A stretch of DNA of 64,000 nucleotides from Oceanobacillus massiliensis str. N'diop. Its GTDB lineage: Bacteria > Bacillota > Bacilli > Bacillales > Amphibacillaceae. How positions within the stretch are numbered: the stretch's first letter is position 1; each line of letters begins with the position of its first letter. The stretch lies in contig NZ_HE610981.1 in the NCBI RefSeq assembly GCF_000285495.1, positions 60,145 to 124,144 of the forward strand, given 5' to 3'. Positions 31,863-44,632 of the stretch are shown here, in pieces. A model generated the notes under the pieces. That model saw only the letters and a program-made list of their open reading frames with translations. It made no database searches and was not told where the DNA came from. The translations under genes and the position numbers were made by a program.

Positions 31863-31896
31863 GCCAAGAAATAATGCATGCAGGTTATTTCCTGGC
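31863..31896 (-). promoter_or_regulatory. Long hairpin in the tuf leader
   Basis: On the minus strand GCCAGGAAATAA pairs with TTATTTCTTGGC (one G-U) around a ten-base loop that contains the palindrome TGCATGCA. No T run follows, so it is not a classic terminator. It would begin a few bases after the tuf transcription start and may protect the mRNA 5' end or regulate tuf. Confidence 0.6.
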
Positions 31897-31907
31897 CTTT
31901 ACTAAAT

Positions 31908-31936
31908 GTTATACGTTAGTTTAAAGAAAAAATCAA
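31908..31936 (-). promoter_or_regulatory. Sigma-A promoter of tuf
   Basis: TTGATT (complement of 31931-31936), a 17-base spacer and TATAAC (complement of 31908-31913). The -35 abuts the fusA stop codon. Confidence 0.6.
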
Positions 31937-34015
31937 TTAATCACCAGAATTTTTCTTGATAATTTCTTCTGTGATACTCTTAGGTGTTTCTTCATAATGG
32001 TCAAACGTCATTGTGTATGTTCCGCGACCTTGTGTGTTTGAACGTAATGCAGTTGCATAACCAAACATCTCAGCAAGTGGCACAAACCCTTTTACAAGCT
32101 GTGCATTACCGCGCGCTTCCATACCTTCAATGCGACCACGACGAGAAGTAATATCACCCATGATATCTCCCATGTATTCTTCAGGAATAACGATTTCAAC
32201 TCTCATCATTGGTTCAAGAAGTACAGGATTACATTTGTTTTTCGCTGCTTTCAATGCCATTGAGGCAGCTACTTTAAATGCCATTTCGTTCGAGTCGACA
32301 TCATGATAGCTTCCATCATATAGAGAAGCTTTGATATCGATCAATGGGAATCCGGCTAATACACCATTTTCCATTGATTCACGAACACCTTGCTCAACAG
32401 CAGGAATATATTCACGAGGAACAACCCCACCGACGATTTTATTTTCGAATTCAAATCCAGCGCCTTCTTCATTAGGCTCAAATTTGATCCAAACGTGTCC
32501 GAACTGTCCGCGTCCACCAGACTGACGTACGAATTTACCTTCCACTTCAGCTGTAGCACGGAAAGTTTCACGATAAGAAACCTGAGGTGCACCAACATTA
32601 GCTTCAACTTTAAATTCACGTTTCATACGGTCAACAATGATATCCAGGTGAAGCTCACCCATACCAGAGATGATCGTTTGGCCTGTTTCGACGTTTGTTT
32701 CTGTTCTGAAAGTAGGATCTTCTTCAGCCAATTTAGCTAAAGCAGCACCCATTTTATCTTGGTCGGCTTTTGTTTTAGGTTCAATAGCAACCGAGATAAC
32801 CGGTTCTGGGAATTCCATGGATTCTAAGATAACCTGATCTTTTTCATCGCATAGTGTATCACCAGTAGAAGTATCTTTCAGACCAACAGCTGCAGCGATT
32901 TCTCCAGAGAATGCAGTTGAAATCTCTTGACGGGAGTTTGCATGCATTTGCAGGATACGACCTACACGTTCACGCTTATCCTTTACAGAGTTTCTTACAT
33001 AGGATCCAGATTCTAAAGTTCCAGAATATACGCGGAAGAATGTTAATTTTCCTACGTATGGATCTGTCATTACTTTAAACGCTAGCGCTGAGAACGGCGC
33101 TTCATCAGATGATGGACGGTTTACTTTTTCTTCTGTCCCTGGAATGATACCTTCGATTGGAGGTACATCAGTTGGAGCAGGAAGATAATCGATAACCGCA
33201 TCCAGCATTAATTGAACACCTTTGTTTTTAAATGCTGATCCGCAAAGTACAGGATAGAAATCAACATTTAATGTAGCTTGACGGATTGCTTCTTTAAGTT
33301 CCTCGTTAGAGATTTCCTCTCCTTCAAGATACTTCATCATCAAATCTTCGTCAGTTTCTGCAACAGCTTCAATCAAGTTGCCGCGAAGCTCTTCAGCCTG
33401 GTCTTGCAGTTCAGCAGGAATCTCACGAGCTTCTGCACGAGTTCCAAGATCATCTTCATAGAAGTAAGCTTCCATAGTGATCAAGTCAATGATTCCGTTG
33501 AAATCGTCCTCTGCACCGATAGGCATTTGGATCGGATGCGCGTTTGCACCTAAACGATCTTTCAATGTACCAGTAGAATAAAGGAAGTCTGCACCGGTTT
33601 TATCCATTTTATTAATGAACACAATACGCGGCACACCATATGTTGTAGCTTGACGCCATACTGTTTCGGTTTGTGGTTCAACACCTGATTGTGCATCCAA
33701 AACTGTTACAGCACCATCAAGTACACGCAATGAACGTTCAACCTCAACAGTGAAGTCTACGTGTCCAGGTGTATCGATAATGTTAATACGATGGTCTTTC
33801 CATGCAGCAGTTGTTGCAGCGGAAGTAATTGTAATTCCACGCTCTTGTTCCTGCTCCATCCAGTCCATTTGTGAAGCACCTTCATGTGTTTCACCAATCT
33901 TATGAATACGGCCTGTATAGAAAAGTATACGCTCTGTAGTAGTTGTTTTACCCGCATCAATGTGCGCCATAATACCAATATTACGCGTATTTTCCAAGGA
34001 GAACTCTCTAGCCAT
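31937..34015 (-). CDS. fusA: Elongation factor G
   Basis: 692 residues. It has a P-loop [13 protein letters not shown] (about 17-29), switch [11 protein letters not shown] and DTPGHVDF, and NKMDKTGAD; domains II-V follow, with [14 protein letters not shown] in domain IV. It is a ribosomal translocase of the canonical EF-G type, without features of fusidic-acid resistance proteins. It lies 42 bases after rpsG in the str operon. Confidence 0.98.
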   Translation of the reverse strand: MAREFSLENTRNIGIMAHIDAGKTTTTERILFYTGRIHKIGETHEGASQMDWMEQEQERGITITSAATTAAWKDHRINIIDTPGHVDFTVEVERSLRVLDGAVTVLDAQSGVEPQTETVWRQATTYGVPRIVFINKMDKTGADFLYSTGTLKDRLGANAHPIQMPIGAEDDFNGIIDLITMEAYFYEDDLGTRAEAREIPAELQDQAEELRGNLIEAVAETDEDLMMKYLEGEEISNEELKEAIRQATLNVDFYPVLCGSAFKNKGVQLMLDAVIDYLPAPTDVPPIEGIIPGTEEKVNRPSSDEAPFSALAFKVMTDPYVGKLTFFRVYSGTLESGSYVRNSVKDKRERVGRILQMHANSRQEISTAFSGEIAAAVGLKDTSTGDTLCDEKDQVILESMEFPEPVISVAIEPKTKADQDKMGAALAKLAEEDPTFRTETNVETGQTIISGMGELHLDIIVDRMKREFKVEANVGAPQVSYRETFRATAEVEGKFVRQSGGRGQFGHVWIKFEPNEEGAGFEFENKIVGGVVPREYIPAVEQGVRESMENGVLAGFPLIDIKASLYDGSYHDVDSNEMAFKVAASMALKAAKNKCNPVLLEPMMRVEIVIPEEYMGDIMGDITSRRGRIEGMEARGNAQLVKGFVPLAEMFGYATALRSNTQGRGTYTMTFDHYEETPKSITEEIIKKNSGD

Positions 34016-34057
34016 GTATTCCTCTCCTTCCTTTTAAAAGCTTTTGTTAGATTTATA

Positions 34058-34528
34058 TTACCAACGATAGTGAGCGAATGCTTTGTTTGCTTCCGCCATT
34101 TTATGCATATCTTCACGTTTCTTAACAGCAGCTCCTGTGTTGTTAGAAGCATCAAGAACTTCATTAGCAAGACGTTCTTCCATCGTTTTTTCTCCGCGAA
34201 GGCGAGAGTAATTTACGATGTAACGCAGTCCTAATGCTTGACGGCGTTCAGGGCGAACCTCAACTGGTACTTGGTAGTTTGAACCACCCACACGGCGGGC
34301 ACGAACTTCAAGTACGGGCATTACGTTTTTCATTGCTTGTTCAAAAACTTCCATAGCGTTCTGGCCGCTTCTTTCAGCAACTAGTTCAAACGCATTATAA
34401 AGGATTTTTTGTGCTTTCCCGCGCTTACCATCAATCATTATTTGATTGATTAAGCGAGTTACTAATTTTGAATTATAAAGCGGATCTGGCAATACATCAC
34501 GTTTTGGCACTGGTCCTTTACGAGGCAT
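34058..34528 (-). CDS. rpsG: 30S ribosomal protein S7
   Basis: 156 residues opening [28 protein letters not shown], with [19 protein letters not shown] and ending [10 protein letters not shown]. It nucleates assembly of the 30S head and contacts E-site tRNA. It lies 24 bases after rpsL. Confidence 0.98.
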   Translation of the reverse strand: MPRKGPVPKRDVLPDPLYNSKLVTRLINQIMIDGKRGKAQKILYNAFELVAERSGQNAMEVFEQAMKNVMPVLEVRARRVGGSNYQVPVEVRPERRQALGLRYIVNYSRLRGEKTMEERLANEVLDASNNTGAAVKKREDMHKMAEANKAFAHYRW

Positions 34529-34552
34529 ATTAGTATCCTCCTTTCCTAACTA

Positions 34553-34987
34553 TCATAGTTTTAGTGGTTTATTTTTTTCTTTTGGCTTTTTGGTTCCGTA
34601 CTTAGAACGTCCTTGCATACGTCCATCAACTCCCGCAGTATCAAGCGCACCACGAACGATGTGATAACGTACCCCTGGTAAATCTTTTACACGACCACCA
34701 CGGATCAATACAACACTGTGTTCTTGCAGGTTATGTCCGATACCAGGAATGTATGCAGTTACTTCCATGTTGTTTGACAAACGAACACGTGCATATTTAC
34801 GAAGTGCTGAGTTCGGTTTTTTTGGAGTTAATGTACCAACACGCGTACAAACACCACGTTTTTGTGGAGAACTTTGGTCAGTAAGTTTCTTTTTGAAACT
34901 GTTGTAACCTTTGTTAAGTGCTGGAGAATCAGACTTTTTGATTTTGCTTACGCGTCCTTTGCGTACTAACTGATTAATTGTAGGCAT
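34553..34987 (-). CDS. rpsL: 30S ribosomal protein S12
   Basis: 144 residues, slightly longer than B. subtilis S12 (138) because of the lysine-rich tail [12 protein letters not shown]. The streptomycin-relevant regions [11 protein letters not shown] and [13 protein letters not shown] carry the wild-type lysines. S12 monitors decoding. A 148-base gap without clear features separates it from rplGB. Confidence 0.97.
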   Translation of the reverse strand: MPTINQLVRKGRVSKIKKSDSPALNKGYNSFKKKLTDQSSPQKRGVCTRVGTLTPKKPNSALRKYARVRLSNNMEVTAYIPGIGHNLQEHSVVLIRGGRVKDLPGVRYHIVRGALDTAGVDGRMQGRSKYGTKKPKEKNKPLKL

Positions 34988-35131
34988 TTTTTATGTCCTC
35001 CCTTCGAGAATAATAGGTTTAATTTAAAACAGCAATCAGATCTTCTGAACACCGATTGTAATACCACACATCCAGGTGGTTCATCTTTCGGTAAAAAATA
35101 ATGCTTCAGCGATAATTTAACGCTAAAACGT

Positions 35132-35383
35132 TTATTTCTCAAGTGCAACAACAGCTGCACCAACCTCTATACCGCAAGCGGCACCAAGTTTTTTCATGGA
35201 GTTCACATGCTGGTAAGGTATACCTAGTTCAATTGCCAAACTGACTACTTTGTGTGTTATTTGCTTGTCAGCATCGTCAGCAATAACCACTTCACTTATC
35301 TTACCATTTTTCATGGATTTAAGTGTCTGCTTTGTCCCAATGATTATACGTGATTGATTATTCATCACTATTTCATAAGACAT
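35132..35383 (-). CDS. rplGB: Ribosomal L7Ae-like protein (YbxF type)
   Basis: 83 residues from [20 protein letters not shown]; the frame extends 13 codons, but GGAGG lies eight bases before this ATG. It has [19 protein letters not shown], the L7Ae RNA-binding loop region. B. subtilis YbxF binds kink-turn RNA and associates with ribosomes during growth. It opens the str operon and has a promoter just upstream. Confidence 0.93.
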   Translation of the reverse strand: MSYEIVMNNQSRIIIGTKQTLKSMKNGKISEVVIADDADKQITHKVVSLAIELGIPYQHVNSMKKLGAACGIEVGAAVVALEK

Positions 35384-35429
35384 CCGAGTATCCTCCAAAG
35401 TAACAAGCATAATCGGAAGCACCTTGAAT

Positions 35430-35458
35430 ATAGTATCATTCTAATATTTTTATGTCAA
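35430..35458 (-). promoter_or_regulatory. Sigma-A promoter of the str operon
   Basis: Perfect TTGACA (complement of 35453-35458), 17-base spacer, and TACTAT preceded by TGA, an extended -10 (complement of 35430-35435). It lies 47 bases upstream of rplGB in the rpoC-rplGB gap. Confidence 0.7.
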
Positions 35459-35589
35459 TATAAAAATGGCTATTTTTTAGATGCTTCCCATTTTCTTGTT
35501 GAACTGTACCGCCATTCCTCTATGCTGGGAAAGGGCGTTTTATATTTGGTGCAGGCTGCTTATTCCGCTTCCTGCACCTTCCATCCATC

Positions 35590-38500
35590 TTACTGGACGG
35601 TTTCTGTTTCTTCTTCTGTTTCCACTTCTTCCGGTCTGTCCATGCCAGCCTTAATGTTTCTGTATTGCGGCATTCCAGTACCAGCTGGAACAAGTTTTCC
35701 GATGATAACATTTTCTTTAAGACCAAGCAATTCATCTCGTTTTCCTTTAATTGCTGCATCCGTAAGAACACGAGTCGTCTCCTGGAATGATGCTGCTGAA
35801 AGGAATGAATCTGTTTCAAGGGAAGCTTTTGTGATACCGAGCAATACCGGTCGTCCTGTAGCAGGTTCGCCGCCACTGACAAGCACTGGATGGTTTGAAT
35901 CTTTGAATTGATGTAATTCAAGCAACGATCCCGGTAATACTTCTGTATCGCCCGCAGAAACGACGCGGATTTTACGAAGCATTTGCCGAACCATTACTTC
36001 AACGTGTTTATCACCAATTTCCACCCCTTGCATACGGTATACGCGCTGTACTTCTTTCAACAGGTAATCCTGTACACCGTCAACGCCTTTAATACGAAGA
36101 AGTTCTTTCGGATCAACGGAACCCTCTGTCAATTCTTGGCCGGAAACCACTTGATCATCGATAGATACTTTCATACGGGCATTATATGGAACGGCATAGC
36201 TGCGTTGTTCCACTTCACCTTGTACAACGATTTCCTGTTTATCCTTAACCTCTTTAATTTCCAAAATAGTACCATCGATTTCAGTAATTACAGCCTGACC
36301 TTTAGGGTTACGGGCTTCGAACAATTCCTGGATACGCGGTAAACCTTGTGTAATATCGTCTCCTGCAACACCGCCAGTATGGAACGTACGCATTGTCAAC
36401 TGTGTACCCGGCTCACCGATTGATTGAGCGGCAATGATACCAACAGCTTCACCGACTTCGACATCGGCACCTGTTGCCAGGTTGCGGCCATAACATTTTT
36501 GGCAGACCCCATGTTTGGTATTACATGTGAACGCGGTACGAATCGTTACTTCTTCAATTCCCGCTTCGATAATATCTTTGGCCTGATCTTCTGAAATCAG
36601 TTCATTTTTGGATACGATTGTCTTGCCTGTTTCAGGATGCTTTACCGTAATGAACGCGGTACGACCAATCAATCGATCGATTAATGGTTCGATTACTTCC
36701 GATCCATCAACTAATGCAGACACTGGCAATCCACGGTCTGTTCCACAATCTTCCTCGCGAATGATAACATCCTGTGCCACATCCACCAGACGTCTTGTCA
36801 AATAACCTGAATCCGCCGTTTTCAGAGCTGTATCGGCAAGTCCTTTACGTGCTCCGTGAGTAGAAATAAAGTACTCAAGAACCGTTAGGCCTTCACGGAA
36901 ACTGGATTTAATTGGTATCTCAATGATTTTACCAGCCGGGTCAGCCATCAATCCACGCATACCCGCAAGCTGTGTAAAGTTAGATGCGTTACCCCTCGCT
37001 CCTGAGTTACTCATCATATAGATAGGGTTTCTATTGCTCAATGAACCCATCAATTTATTCTGGATGGTGTCTTTTGCCTGTGTCCAAATGGAGATAACTC
37101 TCTCATAACGTTCCTCTTCGGTAATTAAACCGCGACGGAACTGTTTAAGTACTTTATCCACCTTCATTTGGGCGTCATCAAGGATGCCTTGTTTCTCTGC
37201 CAATACCACGATATCAGATATACCAACAGTCATACCTGCTTTCGTTGAATAGCTGAAACCAAGATCCTTCATGCGGTCAAGCATTTTCGATGTTTCTGTG
37301 ATTTTAAACCGTTTGAATACTTCAGCGATGATATCACCAAGGAATCCTTTTTTGAACGGGTTAACCAATTCACGGTTTTTGATTTCCGCTTTAATATCAG
37401 TACCGCGTTTTACAAAATAATGTTCCGGAGTTCTTTCTTCCAGATTCATTTTAGACGGTTCGTTGATATATGGGAACGATTCCGGCAAAATCTCATTGAA
37501 GATTAATTTACCTACAGTTGTCAGCAGCAGCTGAGCGTTTTGCTCTTCAGTAAACGTCTTATTGTCAAGACTAGCGGCCTGTACTGCTACTCGCGTATGC
37601 AGATGAACATAGCCATTCTGGTAAGCAATTCTAGCTTCGTCCGCATCTTTGAAGATACTGCCTTCGCCTACTGCGTTCTCGCGCTCCAATGTTAAATAAT
37701 AGTTACCTAAAACCATATCCTGGGATGGTGTTACAACAGGCTTACCATCTTTTGGATTAAGGATATTCTGTGCAGCAAGCATCAGAATACGTGCCTCTGC
37801 CTGTGCCTCCGCTCCCAACGGAACGTGAACAGCCATTTGGTCACCGTCGAAATCGGCATTGTAAGCAGTACATACCAATGGGTGCAAACGAATTGCACGG
37901 CCATCAACCAATGTCGGCTCAAACGCCTGAATACCCAATCTATGCAATGTAGGGGCACGGTTAAGCAATACCGGATGCTCCTTAATAACATCTTCCAAAA
38001 CATCCCAGACATCTGGGTGAATGCGCTCGATTTTACGTTTTGCAGATTTGATGTTATGTGCAAGACCTCTAGAAACAAGCTCTTTCATAATGAAAGGTTT
38101 AAACAGTTCCAAAGCCATCTCTCTTGGCAGGCCACATTGATACATTTTAAGATGTGGACCAACGACAATAACGGAACGTCCAGAATAATCCACACGTTTA
38201 CCAAGCAGATTCTGACGGAAACGTCCTTGCTTACCTTTCAGCATATGCGATAGAGATTTCAATGGTCTGTTGCCTGGTCCTGTTACCGGACGGCCGCGAC
38301 GACCATTATCGATTAACGCATCCACAGCTTCCTGCAGCATACGTTTTTCATTTTGAACAATAATGCTTGGTGCTCCTAGATCCAATAATCGTTTCAGACG
38401 ATTATTACGGTTAATAACCCGGCGATAAAGATCGTTCAGATCCGAAGTGGCAAAACGTCCACCATCAAGCTGTACCATCGGACGGATTTCCGGAGGTATA

Positions 38501-39198
38501 ACAGGCAGTACATCCAATACCATCCAGCTAGTGTCGTTGCCGGAATGACGGAATGCTTCCATTACTTCCAAACGTTTGATTGCTCGAGTTCTGCGCTGTC
38601 CCTGGGCACTTTTCAATTCTTCTCTCAATGCATCAACTTCTTTATCAAGATCGATATCCTGCAGAAGTTTACGGATCGCTTCCGCACCCATTTGAGCTTT
38701 GAAAGTATTGCCGTATTTATCATAATATGCACGGAATTCTTTTTCTGATAAAAGCTGTTTTTTCTCCAATGGTGTGTTACCTGGATCTGTTACGATATAC
38801 GCAGCAAAGTAGATAACTTCCTCCAGCGCACGCGGTGACATGTCAAGAACAAGTCCCATACGGCTAGGAATACCTTTGAAATACCAAATATGTGATACTG
38901 GGGCAGCAAGTTCGATGTGACCCATTCGCTCACGGCGGACTTTTGCTTTCGTTACTTCCACTCCACAGCGATCACAGACAACACCTTTATAACGCACACG
39001 CTTGTATTTTCCGCAATGACATTCCCAGTCTTTTTGCGGTCCAAAGATTCTTTCACAGAACAAACCATCTTTTTCCGGTTTCAATGTACGATAATTGATA
39101 GTTTCTGGCTTTTTGACCTCACCATAGGACCAAGAACGGATCTTTTCTGGTGAAGCAAGCCCGATTTTCATATACTCAAATTTGTTTACATCCAACAA
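35590..39198 (-). CDS. rpoC: DNA-directed RNA polymerase subunit beta'
   Basis: 1202 residues opening [23 protein letters not shown]. It has an N-terminal zinc site [20 protein letters not shown] (about 60-78), active-site [12 protein letters not shown] with the three Mg-binding aspartates (about 449), second zinc cluster [16 protein letters not shown], and trigger loop region [16 protein letters not shown]. It lies 120 bases after rpoB. All core motifs are intact. Confidence 0.98.
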   Translation of the reverse strand: MLDVNKFEYMKIGLASPEKIRSWSYGEVKKPETINYRTLKPEKDGLFCERIFGPQKDWECHCGKYKRVRYKGVVCDRCGVEVTKAKVRRERMGHIELAAPVSHIWYFKGIPSRMGLVLDMSPRALEEVIYFAAYIVTDPGNTPLEKKQLLSEKEFRAYYDKYGNTFKAQMGAEAIRKLLQDIDLDKEVDALREELKSAQGQRRTRAIKRLEVMEAFRHSGNDTSWMVLDVLPVIPPEIRPMVQLDGGRFATSDLNDLYRRVINRNNRLKRLLDLGAPSIIVQNEKRMLQEAVDALIDNGRRGRPVTGPGNRPLKSLSHMLKGKQGRFRQNLLGKRVDYSGRSVIVVGPHLKMYQCGLPREMALELFKPFIMKELVSRGLAHNIKSAKRKIERIHPDVWDVLEDVIKEHPVLLNRAPTLHRLGIQAFEPTLVDGRAIRLHPLVCTAYNADFDGDQMAVHVPLGAEAQAEARILMLAAQNILNPKDGKPVVTPSQDMVLGNYYLTLERENAVGEGSIFKDADEARIAYQNGYVHLHTRVAVQAASLDNKTFTEEQNAQLLLTTVGKLIFNEILPESFPYINEPSKMNLEERTPEHYFVKRGTDIKAEIKNRELVNPFKKGFLGDIIAEVFKRFKITETSKMLDRMKDLGFSYSTKAGMTVGISDIVVLAEKQGILDDAQMKVDKVLKQFRRGLITEEERYERVISIWTQAKDTIQNKLMGSLSNRNPIYMMSNSGARGNASNFTQLAGMRGLMADPAGKIIEIPIKSSFREGLTVLEYFISTHGARKGLADTALKTADSGYLTRRLVDVAQDVIIREEDCGTDRGLPVSALVDGSEVIEPLIDRLIGRTAFITVKHPETGKTIVSKNELISEDQAKDIIEAGIEEVTIRTAFTCNTKHGVCQKCYGRNLATGADVEVGEAVGIIAAQSIGEPGTQLTMRTFHTGGVAGDDITQGLPRIQELFEARNPKGQAVITEIDGTILEIKEVKDKQEIVVQGEVEQRSYAVPYNARMKVSIDDQVVSGQELTEGSVDPKELLRIKGVDGVQDYLLKEVQRVYRMQGVEIGDKHVEVMVRQMLRKIRVVSAGDTEVLPGSLLELHQFKDSNHPVLVSGGEPATGRPVLLGITKASLETDSFLSAASFQETTRVLTDAAIKGKRDELLGLKENVIIGKLVPAGTGMPQYRNIKAGMDRPEEVETEEETETVQ

Positions 39199-39318
39199 GG
39201 GGCAATCCTCCCTTTATAATGTGCGATTTTACCAGTGGATTCACGTAAAATTTATATACACGCAGCAGAATGGCCCTTGGTCTTTAACAGACCGTGGAAC
39301 CAATTCTGCTTGCTGTGA

Positions 39319-42300
39319 TTAATTTTCTTCTACATCTATATTAAGCTTTGTTGCTGCCTGAACCTCTTCTTCTTCCAGTTCGCGCATATCGATTTCGGAT
39401 TCTGTGCTATTAAGCATCTTAACATCCATTCCAAGACTTTGAAGTTCTTTGATAAGCACTTTGAATGATTCTGGAACACCTGGTTCTGGAACATTATCAC
39501 CTTTGACAATCGCCTCGTATGTTTTCACACGTCCGACTGTATCATCAGATTTCACTGTCAGGATTTCCTGCAGTGTATATGCTGCTCCATATGCCTCAAG
39601 TGCCCAAACTTCCATCTCACCGAAACGCTGTCCGCCGAATTGTGCTTTACCACCAAGCGGCTGCTGCGTAACAAGTGAATATGGTCCAGTTGAACGCGCA
39701 TGAAGTTTATCATCAACCATATGCGCTAGCTTGATCATATACATGACACCTACTGATACACGGTTGTCAAACGCTTCTCCGCTACGTCCATCATAGAGAA
39801 TGGATTTCGCATCTCTAGGCATACCAGCTTCTTCAAGCGTTTCCCAAACATCCTCTTCTCTTGCTCCATCAAATACAGGACTGGCAACGTGGATACCAAG
39901 CTGTCTTGCGGCCATACCTAAATGTAATTCAAAAACTTGTCCGATGTTCATACGCGATGGAACCCCTAGTGGGTTAAGCATGATATCGATCGGCGTACCA
40001 TCTGGCAGGAATGGCATGTCTTCTTCCGGTAAAATTTTGGAAATAACACCCTTGTTACCGTGACGTCCAGCCATTTTATCCCCTTCATGGATTTTACGTT
40101 TCTGGACAATATAAGCACGTACCAACTGGTTTACACCTGGTGGCAGTTCATCTCCATCTTCACGATTGAAGATTTTAACGTCCAGAACAATTCCGCCGCC
40201 GCCACGTGGAACACGTAATGATGTATCACGCACTTCACGGGCTTTTTCACCGAAGATTGCATGTAATAATCTTTCTTCAGCAGATAGCTCTGTAACCCCT
40301 TTAGGAGTAACTTTACCTACTAGGATATCTCCATCGGTAACCTCTGCTCCAACACGGATGATTCCTTGTTCGTCAAGATTTTTCAGTGCATCTTCACCCA
40401 CATTTGGAATATCGCGGGTTATTTCTTCAGGTCCAAGCTTCGTATCACGGGCTTCGGATTCGAATTCTTCAATATGAATGGATGTATAGACATCATCTTT
40501 CACAAGTCTTTCACTCATGATGATGGCATCCTCATAGTTGTAACCTTCCCATGTCATGAAACCGACAAGGACGTTTTGACCTAGAGCCAATTCTCCATCT
40601 TGCATGGACGGTCCATCAGCAAGTACTTCACCCTTAGTTACACGGTCGCCTTCACTAACGATAGGACGCTGGTTGTAACAAGTTCCTTGGTTGGAACGCT
40701 TGTATTTTTGCAGCTTATAACGATCGACGTCCCCTTCAACTTCTTTACCATCTATGATAGAAGTACGGCGAACAATCACTTCTTTTGCTTCAACACGCTC
40801 TACAATTCCTTCGTTACGGCATATAACGGCCGCACCGGAATCCTTCCCGTTCACATATTCCATACCAGTACCGACAATAGGTGCTTCCGGTTTCATCAAC
40901 GGAACTGCCTGACGCTGCATGTTCGCACCCATCAAGGCACGGTTGGAGTCATCGTTTTCCAGGAATGGGATACATGCTGTCGCAGCAGAAACAACCTGCT
41001 TCGGCGATACATCCATATAATCAATCTTGTCACGGGAAACAACGATATTATCTTCGCGGAAACGCGCGATGATTTCTTCGTTTACAAATCTATTCTCTTC
41101 ATCGAGGACCGAATTTGCCTGCGCAACGATATAATTATCTTGTTCATCTGCAGTCAAGTAATCAATTTGGTTCGTTACCTTACCTGTTTTCCAATCAACT
41201 CTGCGGTATGGTGATTCGATGAAACCAAATTTATTTACTTTTGCGTAACTGGATAGTGTGTTGATCAGTCCAATATTTGGACCCTCCGGCGTTTCAATCG
41301 GACACATACGGCCATAGTGGGAATAATGCACGTCACGAACTTCAAAACCGGCGCGCTCACGCGTCAAACCACCTGGTCCTAAAGCAGATAGACGGCGTTT
41401 ATGCGTCAATTCCCCTAGAGGATTGGTCTGATCCATAAATTGCGACAGCTGTGAGCTGCCAAAGAATTCTTTAATCGATGCGATTACCGGGCGTATATTG
41501 ATTAGCTGCTGCGGCGTTACGCTCGATGTATCCTGAATGGACATTCTCTCACGTACCACACGTTCCATACGGGATAACCCGATACGGAATTGATTTTGCA
41601 GCAATTCACCGACAGAACGCAATCGGCGGTTACCGAGGTGATCGATATCATCTGTATCCCCAACCCGGTAAAGCAGGTTAAAGAAATAACTGATTGATGC
41701 CAAAATATCGGCAGGACTAATGTTTTTGATTTCTTTCGTTACTCCGCCGTTTCCGATGACAGTCAGTTCACGTTCTCCGTTCGGATCGGTAGGATCTAAT
41801 ATTTTAACAGATTGGATGTAAATCTCATCTTCCAGTACACCATCATGCGGTTCGATTACTTTCTCTCCGAAACGATCTTCTTCTCTTTCCAGATAAGGAA
41901 GAATCTTATCCAGCAGTTTGCGTTCAAGTCTTTCGCCTTTTTCAGCTAAAACTTCGCCTGTCTCTGGATCCACTACTGATTCTGCTAGAACCTGATTGAA
42001 TAGACGATTTTTAATATGAAGCTTTTTGTTCATTTTATAGCGACCTACGTGCGCAAGGTCATAACGTTTCGGATCAAAGAAACGCGAAACCAGTAGACTC
42101 TTCGCATTTTCTACTGTTGGAGGCTCGCCAGGTCGTAAACGCTCATAGATTTCCAAAAGCGCCTTTTCAGACGTTTCTGTATTATCTTTTTCAAGCGTAT
42201 TTCTTAAGTATTCATTCTCCCCAAGCAGGTCGATGATTTCCTGATCTGTACCAAAGCCAAGGGCACGCAATAGCACGGTAATCGGCAATTTACGTGTGCG

Positions 42301-42855
42301 GTCGATACGTACATACGCTACATCTTTTGCATCTGTCTCAAACTCCAACCATGCTCCACGGTTAGGGATTACAGTAGCTGCAATACCGCGCTTTCCGTTT
42401 TTATCGATCTTTTCATTAAAATAGACACTAGGTGAACGCACAAGCTGAGAAACGATAACTCGTTCTGCACCATTAATGATAAACGTCCCTGTATCTGTCA
42501 TAAGTGGGAAATCTCCCATAAATACTTCCTGTTCCTTCACTTCACCGGTTTCATTGTTAATCAAACGAACCTTCACGCGAAGCGGAGCATTGTACGTGAC
42601 ATCTCTTTCTTTTGATTCATCTACAGGATATTTCGGCTCACCTAGGCTGTAATCCACAAACTCAAGCGAGAGGTTTCCCGTAAAATCTTCAATCGGAGAA
42701 ATATCCGCGAACATTTCTCTCAAACCCTCTTCTAAGAACCATTCATAAGAAGCGGTTTGGATTTCGATTAGGTTTGGTAATTCCAACACCTCACTGATAC
42801 GTGCATAGCTCCTGCGTTGGCGGTGCCGTCCATACTGAACTAGTTGACCTGTCAA
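39319..42855 (-). CDS. rpoB: DNA-directed RNA polymerase subunit beta
   Basis: 1178 residues with a TTG start: [20 protein letters not shown], as in B. subtilis. A GTG three codons upstream lies inside the AAGGGGTG ribosome site. The rifampicin cluster [20 protein letters not shown] and [10 protein letters not shown] has the sensitive residues. Later motifs are [15 protein letters not shown] and [15 protein letters not shown]. It forms the active centre with beta'. Confidence 0.97.
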   Translation of the reverse strand: MTGQLVQYGRHRQRRSYARISEVLELPNLIEIQTASYEWFLEEGLREMFADISPIEDFTGNLSLEFVDYSLGEPKYPVDESKERDVTYNAPLRVKVRLINNETGEVKEQEVFMGDFPLMTDTGTFIINGAERVIVSQLVRSPSVYFNEKIDKNGKRGIAATVIPNRGAWLEFETDAKDVAYVRIDRTRKLPITVLLRALGFGTDQEIIDLLGENEYLRNTLEKDNTETSEKALLEIYERLRPGEPPTVENAKSLLVSRFFDPKRYDLAHVGRYKMNKKLHIKNRLFNQVLAESVVDPETGEVLAEKGERLERKLLDKILPYLEREEDRFGEKVIEPHDGVLEDEIYIQSVKILDPTDPNGERELTVIGNGGVTKEIKNISPADILASISYFFNLLYRVGDTDDIDHLGNRRLRSVGELLQNQFRIGLSRMERVVRERMSIQDTSSVTPQQLINIRPVIASIKEFFGSSQLSQFMDQTNPLGELTHKRRLSALGPGGLTRERAGFEVRDVHYSHYGRMCPIETPEGPNIGLINTLSSYAKVNKFGFIESPYRRVDWKTGKVTNQIDYLTADEQDNYIVAQANSVLDEENRFVNEEIIARFREDNIVVSRDKIDYMDVSPKQVVSAATACIPFLENDDSNRALMGANMQRQAVPLMKPEAPIVGTGMEYVNGKDSGAAVICRNEGIVERVEAKEVIVRRTSIIDGKEVEGDVDRYKLQKYKRSNQGTCYNQRPIVSEGDRVTKGEVLADGPSMQDGELALGQNVLVGFMTWEGYNYEDAIIMSERLVKDDVYTSIHIEEFESEARDTKLGPEEITRDIPNVGEDALKNLDEQGIIRVGAEVTDGDILVGKVTPKGVTELSAEERLLHAIFGEKAREVRDTSLRVPRGGGGIVLDVKIFNREDGDELPPGVNQLVRAYIVQKRKIHEGDKMAGRHGNKGVISKILPEEDMPFLPDGTPIDIMLNPLGVPSRMNIGQVFELHLGMAARQLGIHVASPVFDGAREEDVWETLEEAGMPRDAKSILYDGRSGEAFDNRVSVGVMYMIKLAHMVDDKLHARSTGPYSLVTQQPLGGKAQFGGQRFGEMEVWALEAYGAAYTLQEILTVKSDDTVGRVKTYEAIVKGDNVPEPGVPESFKVLIKELQSLGMDVKMLNSTESEIDMRELEEEEVQAATKLNIDVEEN

Positions 42856-43288
42856 CTGCTTCACCCCTTAAATCATGCATTTTAGTACAAAAATGCTTTT
42901 CATATTTAGAAAAAACAGCGCCAGAATGTATATTCCCGGCTTTGTTTTTCGAAACTAACATACTTAACATCCGGCTGTCCAATTGTCATTGAACAATCCT
43001 TTTAAAACAAAACACAATTCAGCCAACATATAAAATCTCTGCATTTCACCAAGGTTTTAGTGAAGAATAACAATATCATCAATAGCACGGCAAACTAAAT
43101 TCAATTGTACAGATGACAATTATTTTGGTAAACTAGAAAAAAGGCTTAATTAAAAACCTCCGTTTTTTCGATTCTACCAGTGTTGCCGAATGCTTTCGAA
43201 ATATACGTTCTAAATCCGCAGAAATATTCCTTGACAAAGGAATCCCAATATTAGCATCTTCCAATCCTAACATATTAGTTTACGACGG
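42856..43288. other. rsmC-rpoB intergenic region
   Basis: 433 bases without a gene. There is no clear -35/-10 pair despite several TTG-rich stretches. A weak hairpin with GGAGG..CCTTTTTT near 43139-43165 may end rsmC transcription. The rpoB promoter must lie here or upstream, but I cannot place it. Confidence 0.5.
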
Positions 43289-43891
43289 TCAATCATTTAG
43301 CGCCCGCAGTATATAATATCCTTTATCCCTTGCAACAACCTCAACATTTCCAAAAAGATTCTCTATTTTTTCCATGGCAGAAGGGGCACCTTGTTTCTTT
43401 TGTATGACTACCCACAGCTCTCCATTTGGCAATAAGGCCGCTTTTGAATCCTCAAACATTTTATGAACGACTTGTTTTCCCGCCCTGATTGGTGGATTTG
43501 TAAGAATCGCTGCAAACGATCTCTCCACCAAACCGGAAAACCGATCACTTTTAACAACAGCAGTATTGGCCACCTGGTTCAGGGAGGCATTCTTTTCAGC
43601 AAGCGACAGCGCTCGCTCATTTATGTCCACCATAATTACTTGACGTTCCGGGTAGCTCCCCGCTATAGAAATTCCAATCGGACCGTATCCACATCCAAGA
43701 TCCAATATTTCACCAGCTATGTCAGGTTCCTGAAATTGATTAATCAAAAGTCTGGAACCGAAATCCACTTCATTTTTTGAGAACACACCCACGTCACTGG
43801 TAAACGTATACTCTTTTTCCCTTAATTGATATGTCCATGTCTTTGGTGAAGTTTTTGATTGAGGTTTATCGGAAAAGTAATGCTCAGACAT
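43289..43891 (-). CDS. RsmC-like class I methyltransferase (YbxB)
   Basis: 200 residues. The SAM-binding motif I is ILDLGCGYGPIGI (about 62-74), motif II VIMVDINERAL, and catalytic motif IV NPPIRAGK (about 134). The N-terminal YTFTSDVGVFSKNEVDFGSRLL is typical of the RsmC C-terminal domain, which methylates guanine N2 in 16S rRNA. It is a single-domain form, as usual in Bacilli where it lies between rplL and rpoB. The target base is inferred from family. Confidence 0.9.
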   Translation of the reverse strand: MSEHYFSDKPQSKTSPKTWTYQLREKEYTFTSDVGVFSKNEVDFGSRLLINQFQEPDIAGEILDLGCGYGPIGISIAGSYPERQVIMVDINERALSLAEKNASLNQVANTAVVKSDRFSGLVERSFAAILTNPPIRAGKQVVHKMFEDSKAALLPNGELWVVIQKKQGAPSAMEKIENLFGNVEVVARDKGYYILRALND

Positions 43892-44214
43892 ATGGGCACC
43901 TACTTTGACTTTGTATTTGAAATATGAAGATATAAGAAAACCATATGGCTTCCCTATAAATAAAGTATAGTGAAAAACTTACGACAGCGGAGTTTTAGCA
44001 ATTGCTGTATAAGTAAAAAAATAAAGCCGCCCCGAATAGAAAATATCCTTTTATTCCAAATAAATTCAGGCAAAGTATGTTTTCATTCCGAATATGCGGC
44101 CATATTTTTCGTTCTCGCTTCCAAAAAGAAGAGCTTAAAAGTTCCCTTTGTGAAAGCTCGTTATAAAAAGCCCGCCGATATATACGACGAGCTCTTTATT
44201 TATAAGATACTTAA
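43892..44214. other. rplL-rsmC intergenic region
   Basis: 323 bases without a gene. It contains the rplL terminator at 44166-44193. A TATACT with no good -35 lies about 70 bases upstream of rsmC. A plus-strand open frame crossing this region into rplL has no codon structure of its own and is discounted. Confidence 0.5.
44166..44193 (-). terminator. Terminator of rplJL
   Basis: On the minus strand AGCTCGTCG pairs with CGGCGGGCT (two G-U) around TATATAT, followed by TTTTTATAAC, about 20 bases past the rplL stop codon. Confidence 0.7.
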
Positions 44215-44577
44215 TTATTTAACTTCTACAGATGCGCCAGCTTCTTCAAGTTTAGCTTGTACTTCTTCAGCTTCTTCTTTAGCTACGCCTTCTTTAATAG
44301 CTTTTGGTGCGTTATCAACCATGTCTTTTGCGTCTTTAAGACCAAGACCTGTGATTTCGCGAACCGCTTTAACAACTTTGATTTTAGATGCTCCAGCACT
44401 TGTAAGAACAACATCAAATTCAGTCTGTTCAGCTTCAGCAGCTCCGCCTGCAGCTCCTGCAGCAGCAACTGGTGCAGCAGCAGTTACTCCAAATTCTTCT
44501 TCAATAGCTTTAACTAAGTCGTTTAATTCCAATACTGACATTTCTTTGATTGCGCCAATCATTTCTTCTTTAGTCAT
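44215..44577 (-). CDS. rplL: 50S ribosomal protein L7/L12
   Basis: 120 residues. The N-terminal dimerisation helices ([21 protein letters not shown]) are followed by an Ala/Pro/Gly hinge, and the C-terminal factor-binding domain has [21 protein letters not shown] and [12 protein letters not shown]. It forms the stalk that recruits translational GTPases. It follows rplJ by 55 bases. Confidence 0.98.
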   Translation of the reverse strand: MTKEEMIGAIKEMSVLELNDLVKAIEEEFGVTAAAPVAAAGAAGGAAEAEQTEFDVVLTSAGASKIKVVKAVREITGLGLKDAKDMVDNAPKAIKEGVAKEEAEEVQAKLEEAGASVEVK

Positions 44578-44632
44578 GATATTATTTCCTCCTAATATTT
44601 TAAGTTAATTATAGTTTAAATCCAGCAGCAAA

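Noticed and set aside
40600..41214. 204-codon plus-strand ORF opposite rpoB
   Set aside because: It is an antisense shadow of strongly conserved rpoB codons, with Thr/Phe/His-rich nonsense composition.
39319..42855. Rifampicin-resistance changes in rpoB, and streptomycin changes in rpsL
   Set aside because: The residues of the rifampicin cluster and the two S12 lysines are those of sensitive strains.
43139..43165. Terminator after the rsmC-like gene
   Set aside because: The possible stem is only three to five bp with a bulge; too weak to list as a feature.
43970..44608. 212-codon plus-strand ORF opposite rplL
   Set aside because: It is the complement of the Ala/Glu-rich rplL gene plus its terminator; the Ser/Ala-rich sequence is an artefact.
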